From Ustilaginoidea virens (Eukaryota; Ascomycota; Sordariomycetes; Hypocreales; Clavicipitaceae): a stretch of DNA of 64,000 nt. Both the position numbers and the translations under genes were made by a program. The stretch spans positions 1,488,001 through 1,552,000 of the forward strand of contig NC_057322.1 of the NCBI RefSeq assembly GCF_000687475.1, in the 5' to 3' direction. Shown piece after piece: positions 34,863 to 46,540 of the stretch. The notes under the pieces are model-generated. The model did no database searches, was not told the origin of the DNA, and worked only from the letters and a program-made list of their open reading frames with translations. Position 1 is the first letter of the stretch. The number at the start of each line of letters is the position of its first letter.

Positions 34863-35331
34863 CCATGGCCTCCCGCGCACTCGACTCGGCGCGCGCCGCC
34901 GTCACCGCCTCACCCCTATTCCTCACTCGGCAGCCCGATTTACATTGCTTAGCCTCTCGCCCGCGTCACGCACGCTCTCCAAGCTCGGAACCTCGAGACA
35001 TCCTTCGCTTCCTTCGCTTCCTTTTTCTTTCCTTTCCGCTTGAACAATTGGCGCTCATACCAAGGGGATCGCTCGCTCGCTCGCTCCGATCCCAGATTCT
35101 CTCGCCAACTGCATGGTTTAACCGTCCAAGATTCCCATCATCGATCGACCCGCTAGACTAGGGCTGTAACGCGCCGACCGACGATATTCCCCCAAGACTG
35201 GATTACCTCACCACTTCGACACTCCGTAACCATTTATGAGTTGGCGCTTCATTGCATCTTTCGCGCAAGCCGCCCCCCCCCCCCCCCCTGCCATCGAGGG
35301 GCTCTTGTCCCCCTCCCCAGCGAGGTGAACC

Positions 35332-37830
35332 ATGGCCGTGTTACGATCCTTCGCCGTCGCCTTGGCCAGTGTTGCGCTGCTGGCTCCAACCACACCGGGT
35401 GAGAAAAAGACTCGGCACATTAAATATAGCCAGGCTGTGGAAATTTTCCCTCGCTAATTGCTTGCCCACTTACCAAATTTCGCGGCAACAGCACACTCGA
35501 TAAAGCGTAATCCTGTCCGTTACATCACGACAGTCGAAGAAGCCGTCATCCACACACCCTCTCACCGTGCCCACGCTTTCTCCTCATTTGACCTCACATT
35601 TACCTTGCACAATGGCCAGCAAAGGATCCGGCTCGCCCTGGAACCAAATCACGACGTGCTTCACCAAGATTTTGCCATCACCCATCTGAACGAGAATGGT
35701 TCCGTGCGAGAGGTGAACAGGGTCCCTCGGTCCGAAGACAGGGTTTACCGTGGGGACGCCTTCATAGAACGTCAAGGGATCGACGGATGGTCCAAGGCTG
35801 GCTGGGCTCGCCTTTCCATTCACCGAGACGGCCCGCATCCCCAGTTCGACGGCGCCTTCCGCATCGACGGGGACAACCACCACATCATTCCCCGATCAGA
35901 GTACCAGGCCATGAAGGATGACCGGGATCCTGCCGTGCATCCCTCGGCCGCAGCGGACGCCATGATCGTCTGGCGCGACTCGGACGTCGCAGACGACGAC
36001 GAGCATAATGCAGAGCTGAAGCGAGACACCGCAGGGACCTCGCGTTGCTCCGCAGACTCGCTCGAGTTCAACGGCAACCTGGGACTGCAAGCAGAAGACG
36101 ACGGCAGGTCGTCGGGCTATCGGTCCTTGTTTGGGCGCCAAATCGACGATGGCGGCGGTGGCGGAACCGGCCTCAACTTGCTGGACTCGATCGGGTCGAC
36201 AACTGGCTGTCCGACGACGAAAAAGATTGCCCTGGTCGGCGTCGCCACGGACTGCAACTACTTCTCGGCCTTCAACAGCACCGACGCTGTCAAGAAGCAA
36301 ATCATCAGCATCGTCAACAAGGCGTCGGAAATCTACGAGCGCACCTTTAAAATCTCGCTGGCCATCAAGAACCTCACCGTCATCGACCGAGGCTGCACCG
36401 GGACTGCGCCTGCCAGCACGCCATGGAACGTCAAGTGCAGCGACAACGTGACGATTAACGACCGGCTCAACAGCTTTTCCAAGTGGCGCGGCGAGTCGCG
36501 GGACGAAAACGCCTACTGGACCCTGTTCACGACGTGCGCGTCGCAGACCGCCGTCGGCCTCGCGTGGCGAGGCATGCTCTGCCGATCCGCCTCGGGCCCG
36601 TCAGGGGACAGGGACAGCAGCGGCACCAACGACACGGTCGCGGCCACCAACATCGTGGTCAGGGCCGACACGGAGTGGCAGATTTTCGCCCACGAGTCCG
36701 GGCACACGTTTGGGGCCGTCCACGACTGCGTGCCGGAGACGTGCCCGGCCGCCGCATCGTCCCAGGCCTGCTGCCCCCTGAGCAAGAGCCACTGCGACGC
36801 GGGCGGCAAGTACCTGATGAACCCCTCGACGAGCAAGGGCGTGACCGACTTCTCCCCCTGCAGCATGGGCAACATCTGCGCGGGGCTCCGGTCCAACATG
36901 GTCAAGGGCAACTGCCTGACGGACAACAAGAACGTCGAGACGAGCGCGGACATTGGGAGCCGGTGCGGCAACGGCATCGTGGAGGCGGGCGAGGACTGCG
37001 ACTGCGGCGGCGAGGCGGGCTGCGGCGGCAACAGGTGCTGCGACGCCAAGACGTGCAAGTTCGCGGCCAACGCGCAGTGCGACCCGGGCAACGAGGACTG
37101 CTGCACGGAGCAGTGCCGCTTCGCCCCGAGCGGCGCCGTGTGCCGGCCCAGCATGGGGGAGTGCGACGTGGCCGAGACGTGCCCGGGCGACAGGGCGGCG
37201 TGCCCCGAGGACAAGCACAAGAGCGACGGCGAAGCCTGCGGCGGCGGCGGCGGCGACGGCGACGGGCGGAAGTGCGCGTCCGGCCAGTGCACGTCGCGCG
37301 ACCTGCAGTGCCAGCACATGGCGAGCAGCCTGACGGGCCGCAACAACACGCAGGCCTGCCCGGACGCCAGCGACTGCTCGCTGTCGTGCTCGTGGCCCGG
37401 CCTCCCGCCGAACCAGTGCGTCAGGTACAACCAGAACTTTGCCGACGGCACCGGCTGCGGCGCGGGGGGCCGCTGCGCCGCCGGCCAGTGCCAGGGCAGC
37501 TCGACCTGGCAGGAGATTGGGCAGTGGATCGCCAACCACAAGGCCATCTTCATCCCCGTCGCCGTCGTGGCGGGCTGCCTGGTGGCGGTGGCCCTTGCCA
37601 GCTGCGCCTGCGGCCTCGCCAGACGGTGCGCGCGCCGACGCCGTCGCCGGCGCAGCCCGACCCCCGGCGCCCCGGACATGCTGAGCACCGGCTGGCCGGC
37701 CCCGGCGGCCTCGTCGGGGGGTCTGGTCCCGCACCCCGGCCACGGCGGGTATCCGCCGGGGTATCCGCCGGTGTATCCGCCGGGGCCGCCGCCACTGGCG
37801 CGCGGCCCGCACAGCGCGAGGTACGCCTGA
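35332..37830 (+). CDS. ADAM-type disintegrin metalloprotease, membrane-anchored
   Basis: Two exons, 35332..35398 and 35492..37830; 801 residues. Exon 1 codes almost exactly a signal peptide (MAVLRSFAVALASVALLAP). A prodomain of about 200 residues follows, then the metzincin domain with zinc site HESGHTFGAVHD (from residue 423) and Met-turn YLMNPS, then a Cys-rich disintegrin domain from about 514 (CGNGIVEAGEDCDCGGEAGC, CCTEQC). A second Cys-rich part, a transmembrane helix at about 707-732 (AIFIPVAVVAGCLVAV), a poly-Arg stop-transfer and a Pro/Gly/Tyr tail (YPPGYPPVYPPG) complete it. The plan is type I membrane, catalytic side outside. It matches fungal ADM-B-like proteases, whose substrates are poorly known. 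Confidence 0.93.
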
Positions 37831-38332
37831 GGAAGCTGCTGCGACGGGGGGTGGTTTGCTTTCGGTTTGCTTCCGGTTTGCGCATTGGGCTGGCGTTGGG
37901 CGTTTGCACTGTGGCTGCTGGTGCGGGTGTACCCGAATAGGGGGTTGTATCCTTTGTTGAGAATGAATTGAGTTTTCACGGAGCTGGGTTTGAAGCTGAA
38001 GCTGAAGTTGGAAGTTGGACGCTGCGGACGTAGCCATGCGTGACCTGTGGGTGCTCGTGCGTGGCGCTTGTGTGTGCTTGTGTGTGCGTGTGTGTGCTTG
38101 TGCGAGGGTGGGAAGGGGCGGCTGGTCAAGTAGGAGTTGACGCGTCTCGAGATGTTGCGCGTGGTCCGGGTGAACGCGTAGCCAAATGGCCATCCGCTTG
38201 CCATTCCTTAATCTAGATTACCAGCACCGGCATCAATCAGAATCATCACCAGCACCACCATCACCACCATCACCACCACCACCATCACCATCACCACCAC
38301 CATCAAAGTCAACAAACAGCACCACCACACCA
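37831..38332. other. convergent spacer downstream of the ADAM gene
   Basis: No gene. It has TTTGCTTTCGG/TTTGCTTCCGG direct repeats (37855-37878), GTGTGTGCTTGTG repeats (38069-38104) and a CAC/ATC trinucleotide repeat (38243-38305) just past the stop of the small minus-strand gene. Confidence 0.5.
38243..38305. repeat. CAC/CAT trinucleotide repeat
   Basis: About 20 units of CAC with scattered ATC/CAT, in the presumed 3' untranslated region of the 78-residue gene. Confidence 0.85.
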
Positions 38333-38745
38333 TCACCCCTCAAACCCGCACAGCATCCTCATAAACCGCACCCGCTGCCCCGGCACGCTCTACCGACCGT
38401 CAGCTCGCGCCCGCGCCCGCCGCCCCCCATCGTTGCAGTTGCACAACCTACATCGCCCGCGCTGAGCGCATACATCATCAGCTGCTCCGGGCTGTCCAGC
38501 ACCGACAGCGCAAAGTCCCGCCGCTCGCGGTCCTGGAAGCTCTCCGTCCTGCGGAAGCCGGACGCGTCAGCCTACGTTGCGCTGGCTCTGGGAGGGGGGG
38601 GGGCGGGCAAAAAGGGGGCATTCGGCGACGGACGGACCGGACGGACGGACGGACGGACGGACCTGCTGGTGAGCTTGTACGGGTTCTTGCCCCGGGCTTG
38701 GCGGTCGCGCATGGCGGGCGTGAAGGGCTCCGCGGGGGATGCCAT
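38333..38745 (-). CDS. small conserved fungal protein of unknown function, 78 residues
   Basis: Three small exons: 38663..38745, 38452..38548 and 38333..38389. All splice sites are GT..AG, and the phases close exactly (83+97+57 = 79 codons). The product starts MASPAEPFTPAMRDRQARGK, continues NPYKLTSRTESFQDRERRDF and ALSVLDSPEQLMMYALSAGD, and ends SVPGQRVRFMRMLCGFEG. It has no signal peptide or membrane helix and looks like a small helical, charged protein. I have a general impression that proteins of this shape occur across ascomycetes, but I cannot name a family. Intron 1 contains a GGAC tetramer run (38634-38660); intron 2 is 62 bp. It is too short and split to be seen as an open reading frame. 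Confidence 0.8.
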
Positions 38746-39671
38746 GCTCTCTCGGGTGGAATGGAGGTTGATGATGCTGTCTGTCATGCAGTTGTGTCGT
38801 GTCGTGTTGGAGACTTCGCACACACTTCGGGCAGCGACGGGTCGAGCCAAACTGACTGTCCGCGACAAGTGGGTCGGTCGGTCCTGTGCAGGGCTTTGCG
38901 GTTGGCGGTTGGGTGTTGCTTTGCTTCACGGTTGATTCGGTTGATCCGGTTTATCCCCGCGCCAATGAGCCAGCACGCGCTGGAATCCAAACATATGTAG
39001 CTTGCTCTATCCAATCATTGCTGCGTCCCGGCTGCCTGCCTCCCGACTGCCTGCCTCCCGACTGCCTGCCTGCCCCCCTACCGTGATGATACAAGTGAGC
39101 CAACCTGCACCAGCCCAACTATATCCATCCCATCGCATCCCTGACGGACGGCAACTGGTCCAAAACACCCCAGTTGCCCCATTTCATGATTTTTTTTGCT
39201 TGACAAGGGAAAAAAAAAAAAAAGAAAAAGAAAAGTGGTGCAACACCGATGGGCACCACGTCTGACGGCAGGGTAAGCTGCTCCTATACAAATGAAACCC
39301 AGTGCAACCATGTATCCTGTAGCAATTCGAGCGTCAAGACATTTGAATCCGTCGTGAGTAAAACCACCGAAATTTCCAAGGCGGCAGTAAAGCCGATTGC
39401 ATGTGCCAAACGCCGCGCGTCCAACGTCGGAACTGTAATGTCTCAGGGGGTCGAGGAGGCTCCCAGCTCCTTTCTGTGCACGCTGTCCTGTCCGTCCCTC
39501 ACATGACCAATACTATATGTATATCGTACAACACCATCATATCTGTCGCAAGTTATAGAAAGAGGGAAAGCAAAGGAAAAATGCGGGATGAAAAAAGAAG
39601 AAAAAAAGAAAAAAAAAAGTGGCCCAGGCCCTGCTGGGAGTGAGTCGCATGTCGCCCGCACGGCTGGCTGG
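38746..39671. other. spacer between the small gene and SIF2
   Basis: About 0.9 kb without a gene. It has a 15-bp repeat of CTGCCTGCCTCCCGA (39030-39078) and A-rich runs (39211-39233, 39586-39618) near the 3' end of SIF2. Confidence 0.5.
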
Positions 39672-42600
39672 CTATCTGGTAAAGTTGATCACGGCAAGCT
39701 TGGGGCAGAAAAGTTAGCCAAAACGTCCGTCTGTAAACTTTGTCCCTCTGAGCCAACTTACCCTACTGTTGGAGCCATACGCCAGTTTCTTGCCGCTCAC
39801 ATCCCAGCAAAGGCAGTGCTCGTCCTCTTCCTCCGAGTCCGAGGAACCCTTCGGGCTCAGCCAGCCCGGATGCGGCGGTCGCTTCCAGCTCGCTCTTGGC
39901 AGCGAGTGATTGCCAACCTTCCATATCAGTACTTGCCGCGACGTGGCACCCGCAATAAACGCTCCGTCGGGGGTAAAGGCAAGTCGCACAATCGGAGAGT
40001 CCATGGTCAGGAAACATTTCGCTTTGGACTCTGGTCTCCGGGCGTTCCAGATCAAAATCGCGCTGTCGTCACCACCAGTCGCAATGAGGCGCTCATCGTC
40101 AAGGGCGGGTTGACCGGGCGGTAGAGGGTGCCATGCCATGGTTGTGATGGCTCCTTGATGCGCCGAAATAGACCGTCTTTGACCCGATTCATCCCAGAGC
40201 TGCATGGCATTTGATTAGTCGACTCTCTCCCCCTCTCACGCGTTTTTGCGTCTTCTACCGCTGCCCCCACCCCCTTCGACTTCGCCTCCGGCATGGGTCG
40301 TGTTGGCTTGGAAAAGCCAGGGTTTTTTAAATTCCAAGACTTACATCGAGAATGCCTTTGTCGCTTGACGTGGCCGCTAGTTTCGACCGCCAATCAAACA
40401 GCACCTGTGTGAAACCATCATCCTCCTTGGTTTCGAATTTTCGCACTTGTACGATTGACGACTCCGTGCAGCGAAGACACAATAACAAATCACCGCCAGT
40501 CAGCAGAAACTCCACGTCGTTGGTCCACGTGGCGTCCAACTGCGTCGCGGCAATGTCGTGGCCCGGCAAACTATACGTCAAGCCGTTTCCAGTGGCGGAC
40601 GAGTATACGGTGATGAGGGAGCCGCCCTTTTCCGGCGAAATGGCGAGCAAGGCGGTGTTGCTCGGGTTCCAGTCCAGCTTGATGACGGGTGGTTCCGATA
40701 CTTCCATTGTCTGCATGTGAACGCCGTCGGCCGACCATACACTGACCGCCGCCACGGACCCCGAGTCGGTAGCCACGGCAATGGCGGTGCCATCAGACGT
40801 CCAAGACAAGGCCGTCACAGTCGTGGTCCGGGGTGTTTCGGGGTCAAGTAGTGTGTGGGCTCTGGGAGAGACGTGGTCCTGGCCAGGCTCGAGAGCCGTG
40901 GAACGAGAGATGGTCCAAACGCGGGCCAGCGCATCGGTTCCGGCAGCGGCCAAAATCGAAGGGTCGCGCGGGTTCCACTCGCACTGCAGCAGCACCGGCG
41001 CATTCTCAGCGCTGGCTGGCGTGGGAGTCGGCGTAGCCACGGACTCGGAGACAGCGCCGTCGTCGTCCATGAGGCGGATAAAGGTGGTGTCGGGTAGCAG
41101 CTCCTCAACCTTGTCTACCTGCGTGCCTTGCTCAGGGCCGTCTGTGCGAACGACGGTTGGCGGTGATTGTTCGCCTTCCAACGGTGATGGATAGGCGTGA
41201 TTGTTACTCGAGTCTGGAAGGCCATCGTGGGGGTGCTCGGACAACGGTTGATGAGCGTAAGCGTCGTCGACATGCATGGGTATTGGCGTGGTGACGGAAG
41301 TCGTCGGAGCCTCGGGTACAGCGGGTGGAGCAGGTGCGGAACCGGGTGCGGATGCGATTGCCCTTGCGCTTGCGTTTGCCGTTGGCAGTGGCGCTGGTGT
41401 TGCCGATGCATCGGCGTAGCCATTGCTGAGGCGCGGTCGCTTCGCCGGCGAGCCATTTGGTAGGTGGTGTTGTTGTTGTTGAAGGCGCTTCCGCGAGGCT
41501 TCCAAATCACCGGCGCTGCTGATTGCGGTTCCTTGATGCCCCTGATCTAATTCGGCCAGAGATTGCGAGCGTAGCGGTCCAAAGATGCCGACCTGCAGCG
41601 CCTCTACTTCTGCGCTGGCCGCATCACGAGGCAACTGGGGGACGAGATTTGCGAGTTAGACCAGACTCTCACGTGTAGGAAATGTCGAGTGTCTTTGCGT
41701 GCAGGAGAAACCCAAGGCATCTAAAATATAGACGGGAAAAAACAAGACGAGCCGAGCCGAGCCAGCAGCGTGGACAGTTTGACATGTGCGCAGACGAGCC
41801 AGACTTGGTCAAGAGAAAAAGGAAAGGCAATACAAGCGAATCAGACTAGCGGTTTTCTCTTTGGGGAGTAAAAGAGAGAGAGAGAGAGAGAAAGGGGAAG
41901 GAAGAAAAAGCAGGAGCAGGCAGCAAGAGATGATGAAAAAAAAAGAATGGACCTACCTGCTTGAGGGCAAAATCGCGTTCCAAAGCATAGTATAATAGTC
42001 CTCTGTTGACAATGGAAACCAGTGCGTGGCCCTTGACATGAGGTGCAAAGGCAAAATCTCGGTGTGGCTCATTCACGTGCCACTCTTTCTGGAACTTGGC
42101 GGCTGTTTCGCGATAATCTGCAAGGTGAAGAAAAAGGGGGGGGGAGGGGGGAGGAGTAAGCAAATCAATACTAAGCCTGGATTCGATGGGCATGAACATG
42201 CCGGAGAGTGCGCATGGCCCTGGCGGTGCAGGCAACAAATCAAGGACGAAGAAAAAAATTGCAGGAAAAGGCAAGCAAAGCAGGCGCAGGCCAGGAGGGG
42301 AGAAAAAGGCAAAAAGGGGAAAAAAGGAACGAGAAAAGAAGGAAAAGGAAAATGTAGATATTGGAATTTGGTGTACGTACTCCCTTCCAAAAGATACCTG
42401 CAGTTGTGCACGACGGGTTAGCCAGATGTCAATGACCAGCAAACAAAAGACTGGGGAAAGGAAAGGGGAAAGCGCCGGGGATGACGGAGTCTCGAGGGTG
42501 CGAGCCAAGACATGGAATGGAGCACAAAGGCACACAGGACAGCGGACGACGGACGAAGGACGGCAATGCAAGGGAAAAAGTAAATAATGCAAGCAGTCGA

Positions 42601-42776
42601 GGCAAATGTCCACGCTGAAAGGGCCGACACACCAGCGTCGCGGCGAGAGAGATGCATGTTTTGCAAAGGGGCCGGGCCCGGGTGCTCTCCAGGCCTTGTT
42701 GACGTGGGTGTGGGCAGACGAACCTCCAGATCAGAAAGTTGACCCTATCCGAGTCGAGGAATTCCTTGACCACCAT
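39672..42776 (-). CDS. SIF2: LisH-WD40 protein Sif2/TBL1 (Set3 complex)
   Basis: Six exons: 42724..42776, 42381..42397, 41957..42117, 40345..41634, 39762..40199 and 39672..39698; 661 residues. The N-terminal LisH motif (SDRVNFLIWRYLLEGNYRET) is spread over three exons, the second only 17 nt long. A helical region (ALVSIVNRGLLYYALERDF) and a long Ser/Pro/Thr-rich linker follow. The C-terminal half is a WD40 propeller with repeats such as CEWNPRDPSILAAAGTDALA, LDWNPSNTALLAI and MAWHPLPPG..IATGGDDSAILIWN, closing with KKLAYGSNSRLAVINFTR across the last intron. This is the architecture of yeast Sif2 and metazoan TBL1/TBLR1, the propeller subunit of Set3C and NCoR/SMRT. Its partner Snt1 is in the same window. 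Confidence 0.93.
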
Positions 42777-44026
42777 GAGCGAGGGAGGCGCGCCGCCGCG
42801 AATGGCGGGAAGAACGGGCTGGCGGGTTTGGCGATGCCGTGAGGGAGCGGGTTGCGAGGCACGGCCGTTGGTGGTCTCTGGGGGGGAAAGGGGGGTTGAG
42901 GTCGTCGACGAGGAGGAGAAAGGCACCAGGGCCGCGGGCAGGACGGTGGGGGGGCTGAAGGCGAATCGAAAGGCTGTCGTGCTGAACTGGGCGAGCGAGG
43001 CAAAAGTGAGAATCAAGGTGAGGGAGCGAGTGAGTGAAGATTCAAGAGCGAGATGAAAATCCACAATTCTCGCAGGGCTCTCTGGGGGAGGGAGGGTGGT
43101 GGTGGTGGGGGGAGGGGGGGGGGGGGCGGGCGCCAAGGTACCGGCAGAGGTCAAGCATGGGACTCCAGGTCGCGCCAGTGCAGAGCAGAGTACGGAGTAG
43201 TTCCTCTAGAGGGCCACTGCCAGCCGGTACATACGTAAAGTACATACCCGAGGAACCAGACCCAGTCTTGGTGGCGACAGGCAAGCTGGCTGGGCAGTTC
43301 AGTAACGTGTAGCTGCCAGCTGCGCCAGCTGCGGCAGGGTGCCAGGGCCCACTGCAAGTACTGACACCATCAGACGTCTGGTACGGTGTGCTCAGGCACG
43401 CACTTGCCGCTCAAGTCAAGTACTCCGTACCTGATGTCCTATCCTATGTCCTCTTCTTAGCGCACGTCTACCTGTCACCAGCCAGAAACCTGCGTACCCG
43501 AGGCAGGCTACATATACTCTACTCCGCAGTACGTAACGTGCAACATTACATACCACCTAGGTAGGTCCCAGACTCCAAGCATCCGCATCTGCCCGCTTTC
43601 TTCTTCCCCCCAGTCTCAGTCTGATCAGTCTGATCCGGGAACCAATCAGTCTTTAGCCAAGGGGCTTGCTCTGGTTCGCCTGTCCAGCTACCTATATGTA
43701 CTTTGATGTGCCTCCCTCGACCTCAGCCCGTCTTGTGCATCCGCCTCCCCCCCGCCATCTGGACCGGTCGGGCTGGTCCGCCAAGAGTCGGCCTGGCAAA
43801 CTAATGGCAGACATGATGCATCGTGGGAAAAAAACAGAAATAGGTGCGTGGTGGGTCGTACATGCCTACCGACGTGGAGCGGTTGTTGGGTGCCTTGCTC
43901 GAGAAGGTCAAGCCAAACATTGCGCAAGCCCAGCCAGGCTGGCTAGCACAAAGACCAGTGGCCAGTCGCAGCTGGTCACTGCACAACACGCACTAGCCTG
44001 TCGCTCCCGCTGGGGTGCGCCATGGG

Positions 44027-44057
44027 TGTGTGTGTGTGTATGTTGTGTGTGTGTATG

Positions 44058-44118
<61 letters not shown>
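44027..44118. repeat. GT dinucleotide microsatellite
   Basis: About 45 GT units with two TATGTT interruptions near the left end. It is the longest dinucleotide tract in the window. Confidence 0.95.
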
Positions 44119-44120
<2 letters not shown>

Positions 44121-45505
44121 TGCATGTGGACATGAGCAGGTGGCAGAGGCATGGGGTGGAGGGAGGGGGGCATGGTCTCAAAAGGGTTTGGCTTGGTCTG
44201 GCAGACCTAATTCGATTGTGGATCTGATTCCTTCAGGTTTCGACAGCGCAAAAAAAGGTAGCTAATAAATTAAGAGGTAGATAAAACGGCCTGCTGCAAA
44301 GGGGAGGGGGAAACCGGAGACATTGAGGGAAAGCGTCAAATCGAGGGAAAAAAAAAAAAAAGAAAAAAAAAAAACCCCACCCCCCTGTCATTGCAGTCAT
44401 TATCCCAGCTTTTGCTTGCTCCGAGTCTTTTTGCCCTCTTGGGCCCTGGGGAATCGACTCAATCGAGACCAGGCAGGCAGGCAGGCTGGCTGCCCATGGC
44501 ATCCCATCCCATCCCACCAGCCACACCCACCCTCAGCCCCCTCAGCCGAGTCATTTCACCATGGATTCCTTGCATTCATCAGTGGGAGGTGTCCCCCTTG
44601 GACATCGGGTGTGCCACGTACGTTGGGACACCGTCATACGGCACACCCCCTTCACGTCCCGCTGTTCCATGATGCCATGCCGTGTTTAATCGGTTGCATT
44701 GTGGCCTCGTCCGTTCGGGTGCCGGGGAGATCAAGTCGTTTGACGCGCGCACCTAGCGTGGTGCCTTGTCACCCGCCACGCGTTGGCGCGCCTGGATTTG
44801 ATTCCAAGACCAGTGTGGGAACCAAGAAGGGCAGGGAACAAAGAAAAGGGTTGTGCAGCAGTCTAGCCCCCAGCAGAGCAGCACGGCTCTCGGCTACTTG
44901 TCGAGAGACTTGGCGCGCGGGTAGGTGGCCGGAGCCCAAGTGTTTGGGGAACTGGTGATTCCTTGCCCTGGATTCCTAGCCCTGGGCACTTGGGGGAGGC
45001 AAGCCGTGGTGGGTGATTCAGGGAACGCACTTGAAGTCAGTCACGACTTGACGGCTCGCACCAGGGCGGAAAATCCCTGCACCATCCCCATCTCCCCTCG
45101 TCAAAGAATGACAGCATCGTCAAATGCGGGTGCGTCCACCCCCCCAGTCATCGATGATTTTGTGGCTTTGCCCTTTGCTTTGCAACAGGCTTGCGCTTGC
45201 GCGGTTTGGGGGTAAGGAGGGTGGGCACTGGGGGGTTGGCAGCGGGTGCATGGGTGGTTGCATGGGTGGCGCATGCAGCGTGCGCCATGTGCCGTGTACA
45301 AGGACATCAGCGCGCCCGCGCACCCGCTCACCTTGTAGCCTGTACAGAGCATGGCCCCGGAGCTGGAGTTTCTCCTCACTGCCTGCCAGCGGCACCCAGC
45401 GGCACCCAGTTGGCATCTGTCTGGCATCTGTCTGGTGGAAACTCGGCGGGAGACGGCACGACAACACGACAGCCAGACCCTGGGAACGGGGGCATGAGTG
45501 GCGGC

Positions 45506-45538
45506 AGCCAGCAGCCAGCAGCCAGCAACCAGCAACCA
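45506..45538. repeat. heptamer repeat (AGCCAGC)n
   Basis: Four to five 7-bp units, the last two with A in place of G. Confidence 0.8.
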
Positions 45539-45960
45539 GGCGCCGCCTTGCCCAAGCTGCAACGTTGTTACGTTGGTTACGTAGCTCGAGCCGCACGCAA
45601 ACAAGGCTCGACATGTTTGAACCCGAGCGCGAGGGGTCGTGGCCCCGGGGCGGCAGAGCTTGGCGTGACCCGCCGGCATTCGCTGGTCCCTACCAGACAT
45701 GAATGTATTTGACCAGACTGTATCAAGCCAGGCCAGCCCGCCAGCCCAGGCCTGGGCGAGCAATCCACAGGGGAAGCGCCAAGGCCGCGGCGCTGGTGGA
45801 GCCCTGGGGTCCCGGCCTGGCCTGGCCTGGCCATGGCGCCCCGGCGAATGCACCCGCGAGTTGATTCCAAGCGAGATCCATCTGACAGACAGGCTCCAAG
45901 CTCTGGCCAGTTTCAGATTGTCAGCAACATGCAGCAAACCAGACATCATGGACAATCACT

Positions 45961-46003
45961 CCCGCCAGTCCGCCAGTCCGCCAGTCCGCCAGTCCGCCAG
46001 GTT
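45961..46003. repeat. 8-bp repeat (CCGCCAGT)n
   Basis: Five tandem units. Confidence 0.85.
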
Positions 46004-46511
46004 CACCCAGCACACTTATTGTTGCCTCAGGGCTCGCGGCCTGCCCAGCATCGGCTCCGACGAACCAGAGGTACCTACCTACCTACCTAACCCAAGGTAC
46101 CTGACTTACTCCAGAGGCAGCGAAGCGGTATGCGAGACTGCGGTGCAGGCCGCGCTGCTTGGCAGGTTGGGTTGTGCCAGGCTGTGCCAGGCAGGGGTCG
46201 ATGAGGCAATGACGAAACCAGAGCCGTCGTTGCGTTGCGCCTGCCTCTGCCAGGTGCCTCGACGGCTGCCGCCTGTGGGGAAAGGGGGAAAAAAGGGGCC
46301 GAATAGGAAAAGGAAACAAAAAGAATCAACCAATGCCTCATACCTCATCCGGGGGACGAATTCGACAAGGGAATATACTTCATCCCGACAACGACACTTC
46401 TTCACCCGAGTCGGCCGAGTAAGTCAAAAGTCAAAACAGCTATATGCCCCCGGACCCGATCTAAACGGTCCTTGGCCACAGCTATCCTGAGACATGGCCT
46501 CCCCGGCCCCC

Positions 46512-46540
46512 TCTCACACGGCTCACACGGCTCACACGGT
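46512..46540. repeat. 9-bp repeat (GGCTCACAC)n
   Basis: Three tandem units. Confidence 0.8.

Larger units (their letters stand above)
33834..35331. other. spacer between acetyl-CoA synthetase and the ADAM gene
   Basis: It has a GGACCTGGG repeat (34312-34337), a CCACG/CCAAG pentamer stretch (34632-34695), a CTGCCA repeat (34805-34860) and a C run (35272-35289). No gene is seen. Confidence 0.5.

Noticed and set aside
36483..37940. Plus-strand open frame of 485 codons inside the ADAM gene
   Set aside because: Arg-rich +1 shadow of the real frame, which has the zinc site and disintegrin cysteines.
36513..38204. Two long minus-strand frames (563 and 530 codons) opposite the ADAM gene
   Set aside because: They mirror the GC-rich coding sequence of the ADAM protease, have no domain, and lack start and splice support.
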